Assembly: GCA_030247855.1 (NCBI GenBank)
Contig: JAPDRN010000004.1
Location: 248,001-312,000, forward strand
Direction of reading: 5' to 3'
From: Knufia peltigerae
Lineage: Eukaryota; Ascomycota; Eurotiomycetes; Chaetothyriales; Trichomeriaceae
Length of the DNA: 64,000 bases
Positions 57,437 through 64,000 of the stretch are shown here, in pieces (the stretch's first letter is position 1; the number at the start of each line of letters is the position of its first letter). The position numbers and the translations under genes were made by a program. The notes under the pieces were generated by a model. It had not been told where the DNA came from. It was given only the letters and a program-made list of their open reading frames with translations, and made no database searches.

Positions 57437-58085
57437 GGTTGCTTTCGAGTTTCGTTTGATCTTGATCAAAAACAATACCGGCGTTATTGTGGTCCTGTTC
57501 TTGATGGGCAGCAAGGACAAATGCAAAAGATAGGAGGAGTAGAGCTAGAAAAGGATATCCCTGGAAGGACCGAAAAAAAGGAAGACAAGTTCTTCTTTTC
57601 CTCTTTTCCTCTTCTCGCCACGTGAACAACTGACTACTTCTCACAAAAAGGGCATGGGGAGCGGGCGGAGTTCTCTGGGTAGGTGCTCTTTTAAATATGT
57701 ATATCAACTACTCTTAAAAGCGAGTAGTGCAACCCAAGACGCCAATGCTCTAGATCAGCATAAAAAGATACGTGTAGGTTTCGAGTACCGAAGGGGAGGG
57801 GACCCCTGTATGGACTCGACTCTAACTTTTAGACTCCCCCCAGAACCAGTGAGGTTAGGTTTGTTCCTAAGCATCGTCCGCCATTTATTCTTTCTTGCAC
57901 TGTATTGTTACCCTACTCCGTAAAGTGAAAAAAAAGATACCTACCGGAGTAATCGTACCGGTGTATTGTATTGGTCTTTCAGGTATGGCGGAAAAGAGTG
58001 GTGCTTTTTTAGTTGGATTCCCCTCCATGTACTCCGTACGGTGGCAAGCACTCCGCAAAAGTGGCACAGTCCATGGAATAACTAG

Positions 58086-58101
58086 TACTCCGTACTCCGT
58101 G
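58086..58101 (+). repeat. Overlapping TACTCCGTA / TACTCCGTG pair
   Basis: The same overlapping arrangement as at 28392-28407, with one mismatch in the last base of the second unit. Confidence 0.75.
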
Positions 58102-58394
58102 GGTACCTAGGAAATGAATAATACCAGTACCGACTTGTATAGTATTTGCCCCCGTACAATACGGACGGAGAACCGAATTACGGGGTAAATAATGGAGGTC
58201 CACGGCAGGTCTCCGCCATCAACAAAACCTTGGATATAGAGTACTACAATATGACTAGTAATGTTGACAGCCCTGCTTTGCTGGGTTTATCCCGGTTACC
58301 CAACCAAACGTTGACTTTGACCTATTTTACCAACGAGACGTTGACGAGTAGGTAAATATTACCTACAGCCAGAACTGTAGGTATAGCATTAGCA

Positions 58395-58425
58395 CTCTGT
58401 ATACTCTATACTCTGTATACTCTGT
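58395..58425 (+). repeat. Imperfect TATACTCTG tandem
   Basis: About three and a half copies of a 7-9 nt unit (CTCTGTATA / CTCTATA), non-coding. Confidence 0.7.
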
Positions 58426-59376
58426 TCCTGTCAACGAATTACCCGGAGAAAATTCAACTTCCACTCCTCCTCATCTCTCTCTCTCACTCCGTACAATTTG
58501 GCACATTACAGTAACCATAGACTTTCCGGGTGAGGATGGTTATGGTGGAATGTGGTGGTGGGATGTGGTGGTGATGGGTGGTCAATTCGGTGAATGACCG
58601 GCTTAGCTCCTTGGTACTGTTCCAACGCTGCACCGTCCTTGAATACTTTTCCGTCTAATAAGATGCTATGGTCCCTACCTAGTATTGAACCAAATCCCTT
58701 GATCAATGAGTAACCAAATAATAACACAACTGCCGAACCGTGTGGCTTGGCTCACCAAGACCAACTGATCGAATCCCACCACAATCGTTCAATCTGGACT
58801 CCTGTCTGTCAGCAAACCTCACACATGTCTTCCTTCGTACCACGAGTGTTACCTCCGTCCGGCTTATACTCTCTCAATTGCTAACGGGTCATGGTATCTT
58901 ATCCGACGGCTGTGCTCTCCCTCTCGCTCTCATATGGGTCTTGGTCGTCGAGGAGAACTAAACTGTTGTCCTTCGGTCCGTGAGCCAGGACGAGCCGAGA
59001 CAAGGTAAGCAACCGGGAAGGGAGGCATCGGTATCGATAGCATTGAGAGGCATGAATTAGTATCGGCCAAAGAAAGAACATCAGAGGTAAGAGGGCCAAA
59101 GGCAGAGGACAATTCTTGATTCGGTCCAAATGTCCAGCATATTTAAATACTATCAACCATCCTTCATACGGTAACATGTAAGTATCAAACCATTAACCAT
59201 ACACAACGAAATTCATCAATCAACTAGTCCGGTAAGCTCTGGGAGGCCGTCAACCCCGTTAAAGATCTTCCACGCATGAAAAAAAAGATATGTACAGCAC
59301 CATGACACAACATAGGAAATTCATCTCATACAAAACGACCCTGCCGCGGTGATGTTGTCCACAACACCACTCAAAA

Positions 59377-61921
59377 TCATATCCAATTTCCCTGCTCAAA
59401 CCCAAAGTTCATGGCAAGGAACTCATCACCAAACCCAAACGCCATGAGTTCGTCATTGGTGAAATCCATGGGTCCGAGTTCTTGGGGCATGCCATACGGT
59501 ATCATGCCTTGGTTGTGCATACCCATCTCGGTCACACCGGGCAACATCGGCGGTTGATTCATCGGCGGCATCCATTGCTGTGGCGGGGCTATGACTGAGG
59601 GAGGTACAGGTCCTGGTCCCATAGCTGCATCCGAGAGCATCTGGAGGCCGTTCCGTGGTTGTTGATGAGCTTGTGCATTCTGATCCATCGATGACCGGTT
59701 CTGTGAATTCCATCCGAGACTTGCAGGGTTTTGCTGCGGAGGTACGGCTTTGTATATGGGCTGGCTGTTAGTCCGACCTGCAGGAGTGTGCTGTCGCGAG
59801 ACACGATTGCTCCCGCTGTTGATCGGCTCCATACGCTTCATGTGCCAGCTCCTGAGCATGTTGAAGATGAGACTGAACTTGTGGGCTACCCTGCTCATGC
59901 CACCCTCTGACGTCTTGGTAAGCATATCAATCATTCGTTCCAGATAGTATTCGACCTTTAAATCTTTGGTCTTGAAGATGAGGGCAAATTTGGAGCCTTT
60001 CGCGGAAACGGCGGAATACAGTTTGATCAAGGCCACAGCAGCATACGATGATCGAACGAAGAATAGCGTGGGCAATGCTCGGAGCATCTTGACGTCCATG
60101 CTCAAAAACGCTTCAAAGGCAGCATGCGCAGAATGAATACATGTCGTCAGGGCCTCAATATGAGCGGGTGTAACATTATCAGGATCAGGCGGTCCTTCAA
60201 TTGGGGTGGCGTTGAACGGCGGCCTAAAGTCATCAATGTTATGGTTGTGATGCATGGCGATTTCATGCATGTAGAGGTTAATGATTCCCTCGCTGTGCTG
60301 TATAATCGGCTTCTTCAACAATTCAGGGTTAGCAGTGGCGTGCAAGTCTTTCAACCTCCGCTCGAAATTTTTGAGATGGTACTGAGTCTTTTGATCAGTC
60401 AAGGTCAACTGGGACAGAGGGTCGTCCATAGAAAACTCCATGCCGATGTCTTCAGCCATATGCTGAGTGTGGACTAGATGGCATAGTGCCTTATCAGATG
60501 GTAGTGCATCTGACGCAGTATTCAGAATTTCGATACTCTCGTCCGCATAAGCACTCCATCGAACAAGTAATGGTCGTCGTAGCGACATGGAAGAACTGTA
60601 TGGAGTTAGCCGAGGACTGAGATCATTCAAAGAAAACTCACTTGGAACACATGTAATAGCAGCCCAACCAGCACCGTCGAGTTTCAGCACTATTCGGATC
60701 GGCAAGTGGACGCTTGTTTTCATTATACGGTCGCCACATATTTGGGCCACCACGTTTCGCGCGTTTTCCCATACCAAGGTCCATGGCCATTACAGCGGCA
60801 ATGTGGATGAGTTGATTAAAATTTAATTCTTCATATTTCTCGGGTGGCTGGTAGAAGCATGTTGTCACTTGAATGGCCTGAACCAGTTCGAGAGATTTCT
60901 CGCCTCGAAATATGACGCGGTCTGCAAGAGCTCTGGTGATTTCGCTGATCAACTTCTGTTGTGCGTCTGGTCTGATGGTGCTCGATGCCACTGCAAGCAC
61001 CGCCAGAAATAGAACGGGCTTGTTTTTTCGTACATCGTCCGCATTGGTGCCAGGGGGGAATACAACGAGTGGGAGATGTTCGCACATCTCTGCCATATAT
61101 CTCTCAAAGCACTTCCTAGCTGTATTGGCATCCAGGATTCCGCGTTCGACTGGGTCAACTGGAGGCAATTCGTCCGGGTCGACTTTGGGCCTGACATGCT
61201 CGGGCATGACAGGTTGATAATGGGAGGCCGGGCCATTTGACTTGAATGAGGGTGACACTGATTTGTGTAGTTCACCTCCAAAATAGTCATAATCAGCAAT
61301 CTTTCGTTTTACGCCTTGTTGACTCTGTTGTGGCGACAGACTTGTGACCGGCGGAGGAGGACCATGCCATTGCTCTCCATACGCGGGGGGTCTTGTTGGC
61401 TGAGTCTGACTGTGGGATACGGTCGGGTCTACCGCGCCATCACCTTCGCTGCTACCCCGTGCAGCCAAAGTGGCAGTCAGGGCGTCGATTTTTCTTTCTA
61501 GTTCGGCAACGCGACTGTCTGTCTTTTTCTGTCTCTTCCTACTCGGAGCAGTAACAATGCATTGTCGATTGGCCTTGGCGCATCTTTTGCACGAACCTGC
61601 CGGATGGTTGTCGTCCGGCTCGCATTTGACTTTGAGCTGTCGACAAGCCTCGCAGGCCCGTGGTCTCTTGAGATCATTTGGATCGGCGGGATTACCTGAC
61701 GGACTCCCATCGTCGGGGCTTTCCTGTGCATGGGGGTTTGTAGGGTAGTAGTTGGGTGTTTGAATGCTCTGGAAGGACGGATTGGGCGACGGTTGTAGAG
61801 GCGAATAGGCAGCAGGGGCGCCGGTTGGGAAATGCTGAGGATCGCGGGGATTCGGAGGACTACTCAACGAAGAGGCTCGCAATTGAGGATCAATATGGTT
61901 GTATGGCTCGATATTCGCCAT
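59377..61921 (-). CDS. Zn2Cys6 transcription factor, WAR1-like
   Basis: Two exons (61921-60642 and 60595-59377; 46-nt intron) encode 832 aa. The frame opens upstream with a TTG; the first ATG, MANIEPYNHIDPQLR, is taken as the start. The zinc cluster is C90, C93, C100, C111, C114 and C121 (spacing 2-6-10-2-6), followed by SRKRQKKTDSRVAELERKID, a basic linker and short coiled coil for dimerisation (about 128-155). The fungal transcription-factor domain runs from about 270 to 620, and the C-terminus is Pro/Gln/Met-rich with an acidic end (MDFTNDELMAFGFGDEF), typical of an activation domain. The zinc-cluster and linker wording resembles proteins commonly annotated as WAR1-type (weak-acid response) regulators; orthology is not proven. 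Confidence 0.9.
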
Positions 61922-62780
61922 GGCTTCAGTGGCCACGACGCGGTGGGATGGTCGAGGTTGATGATCGGGAGGGCGGTGGTTTGTGACGCCGTTGGGTTGG
62001 CCGGAGCGCCGACTTCTGATCTCCCTTTTCAATTACCGCGACGACTTGAAGACACCATTGTCGCGTTCAGGAAGTTGTTCTCTGCATGTTGACTCTCCGA
62101 ACATCAAGATACGAGATTTCAACATTGTCCAGGAAGACTTCAATCCATACAACTCGTCGAATGGGTGAATCACTCGAATTCAAGGCCGACTTGAGGATGA
62201 CGGATGATGGGCTCTTGGCGAGGCACCGCGAACAGTAATTTGGCCCCTGCTGTCATCTGTTCCTAGTTCAACAGCCCACGAGTGTTTAGTTGTTATTGAG
62301 CCAGGAGACGGTCATCCTGACCTAGTATGTAGAATATGACATATTCTATACATCACTTAGAGGACAACCCTTCATCCATGTCAGGGGGGGCTTCCAGGGA
62401 CATTGCGTGGCTTTCGAGGCCAAAAACCATTGAGCCTGAACCCAGCCACTCTGACTACGAAATTTAATAATAGAACATCAGGTGTCTGCACAATCTGACT
62501 GGCTTTTCGCGTGATCCTTCCATTCTTCTATTGCTGGTGGTGGATCGAGAGCACGAGGTAGAGAGAAGATGACGTTGTTGTACGGATATGAGTAGGAGTC
62601 AACATCATATAACATCAGGTAGAGAAGCTATACCATCAACAGAGGGGGAATCCTTGTATAACTGTCCACGTAGCACCTCCGACCTGACCCAACCTTTCCA
62701 AACTCCAAATGCCCATCAGATGGAAATCAGTCCCAGAAGCAGTCCATCAATCTTCAATCGTCGTATCGTCATGTCGTGAT
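61922..62780. other. Intergenic, 859 bp
   Basis: This is the promoter of the WAR1-like gene and the 3' flank of the FYVE-RING gene (both minus). There is a palindromic-looking AGAATATGACATATTCT at 62331-62347. No gene is seen. Confidence 0.45.
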
Positions 62781-64000
62781 TCATAACAGAAGTTTGTGCA
62801 CTGGGCACTCCGCTTTGCGCTCAAGCCATTCTACAATGCAGCTTTTATGGAATTTGCACAAGCACTCCAGCCGTGCCAATTCATCTCCGACATCGTATTC
62901 AACCATACATATCGAGCACTCTTGTGGACTACCATCCGAGCCGACGCAGTCCTTTTCAGTCGCAATGAATGGGAGCATGTGAACTCGAGACTGGGAGGGA
63001 CCGCCAGCGCCCTCAAATCGGGCTGATGGGTCTCTTGCAATGATGCAAGACATGATGTGCGCTTCTCGCGCATTCTCCGTGCCGTCTGGCTCTCTCGGAG
63101 GAAGTGCACGTCGACAGATAGGACAGATATCTCTCTCGTCAATGCGAGGTCGCGGCGGGCCGTCAACGATATTCTGCAGGGTAACAGGAAATCGAGTGGC
63201 CGTAGTCTCGTAAGGCGCGCGTGGTGGAGCATAAGGGCCGCGATTGAAACCAGTGGCCGACTCATCTCGCGGCTGACGGGAGAGTGGTTGTGTATTGCCG
63301 TAGCTGGACCGGCGTTCTGAAGGAATGAAATCCTGTAAAGGTCAGGAAAGATACATGGGACCAGATTAACATCACTTACTCTTGACGGCACAGAGAATGC
63401 CCGTTCCCCTACTGACGTAGATAACACAGGGCGGTACCGACTAGGAGAAATCTGGGAATGGGGATGACCAGTCCAACTCGCACGATTTGGGAAAGCGCTG
63501 GACCCGTCATATCTCATGGGATGACGAAGAGAATCGTCCTGCAATAAACGGTTAGCCTTTGCTGAGGATCTTCGAAGGACTTTTCCACTAATACTGACTC
63601 TTGCTGGTATGGTTGGTCCTGTCCTTATACCTGACGGATGGCTAGAGCCTCTTGCATGTCCGATCGTGTGACTCCAGGGTGGTCCACGTCGACCGGATTC
63701 GTTTTCGAGAAGGGAGTAGTGTGGGAATGGGTCTGGTTGAGGATCTGGCACGCAAGGGTTGCAAAGTCGAACTTTCTCGCCTCCGTCAAGTGCAAGGTAT
63801 GGGTCAGGCGAGGCTCGAGCATCAAAGGGATCATCATCATGACCGTCTGCTGTTAAATCTATCGGGTCGTGTCGGCTTCTAACCCCTTGCCCCGGCGATG
63901 GAACAGCATCTGATTCCGGCGGATGAACGATGAACTGTCGAGGAATGGTTATGCGATGAGGGGAGCAGTCGTTGCATACTACTCTCCCACATTTCCTACA
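62781..64000 (-). CDS. FYVE and RING finger ubiquitin ligase, PIB1-like (5' end outside window)
   Basis: The visible exons are 64000-63599, 63538-63380 and 63332-62781 (370 aa of C-terminal protein). The visible N-terminus is the second half of a FYVE zinc finger (CRKCGRVVCNDCSPHRITIP, then GEKVRLCNPC), which binds phosphatidylinositol-3-phosphate on endosomes. A C2HC-type knuckle follows (ICPIC...EAHIMSC, starting about 63125). A C-terminal RING variant runs from about 62918 to 62790: CSIC, 14 residues, C-x-C-x2-H-x2-C, ten residues, CPVH. Pib1-like proteins are endosomal/vacuolar E3 ligases. The 60-nt intron at 63539-63598 (GTCAGT donor, CTAAC branch site, TTGCAG acceptor) has no stop and a length divisible by three, so the frame is the same if it is retained; splicing is preferred. 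Confidence 0.85.

Larger units (their letters stand above)
57437..59376. other. Intergenic, 1.9 kb, rich in TACTCCGTA motifs
   Basis: This lies between the MFS porter (minus, starts here) and the 3' end of a Zn2Cys6 gene. Exact TACTCCGTA copies are at 57914, 58030 and 58086, the last followed by a TACTCCGTG. A TATACTCTG-type tandem lies at 58395-58425. Short frames have no support as genes. Confidence 0.5.

Noticed and set aside
1..64000. Transposons, CRISPR arrays, viral insertions, PKS or NRPS genes
   Set aside because: I saw no transposase or reverse-transcriptase motifs, no long terminal or spaced direct repeats, and no ketosynthase or adenylation motifs.

Overview
The window is nuclear DNA of a filamentous ascomycete (Pezizomycotina). 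Genes are mostly split by short introns of about 45-90 nt with GTANGT/GTGAGT-type donors and CTAAC/CTGAC-like branch sites. The gene set includes Zn2Cys6 regulators, Fungal_trans_2, CYT-4/DSS1, a fungal CNT transporter, a secreted tyrosinase and YAT-type permeases. The set and the recurrent intergenic nonamer TACTCCGTA would fit Eurotiomycetes, perhaps a black-yeast lineage, but I cannot fix the species. I find no transposon, CRISPR array, viral sequence, PKS or NRPS.

Left part (1-39 kb), mostly housekeeping. It starts with the 5' end of the ribosome-maturation gene SDO1 (minus), divergent from a mitochondrial RNB exoribonuclease (CYT-4/DSS1). A 3.2 kb gene-free stretch leads into a Zn2Cys6 regulator. 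Then come an amidase, a very acidic nuclear-type protein of unknown function, a concentrative nucleoside transporter with a His-rich tail (minus), an RMD1/Sif2 family membrane protein (minus) divergent from an F-box protein, a secreted short tyrosinase (minus), a 2.7 kb gap, nucleoporin NUP2, ribosomal protein eL31 (minus), a NIT3-type omega-amidase (minus) and an uncharacterised basic protein.

Right part (40-62 kb), more accessory in character. It holds a Zn2Cys6 regulator, an amino-acid permease (minus), a Fungal_trans_2 regulator followed by an SDR resembling 2-deoxy-D-gluconate 3-dehydrogenase, an uncharacterised protein with an acidic tail, a TauD/TfdA dioxygenase (minus), an MFS sugar porter (minus) and a WAR1-like Zn2Cys6 regulator (minus). 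Regulators, uptake systems and small-molecule oxidoreductases lie near one another, which suggests nutrient scavenging (amino acids, sulfonates, sugar acids). No single pathway can be assembled, so a true cluster is only a hypothesis.

The right edge cuts a FYVE-RING (PIB1-like) ubiquitin ligase gene on the minus strand. All exon models are conceptual and were checked for reading phase by hand. No transcript or homology search was available. Several genes were given ATG starts downstream of TTG or GTG codons that merely begin the open frame.
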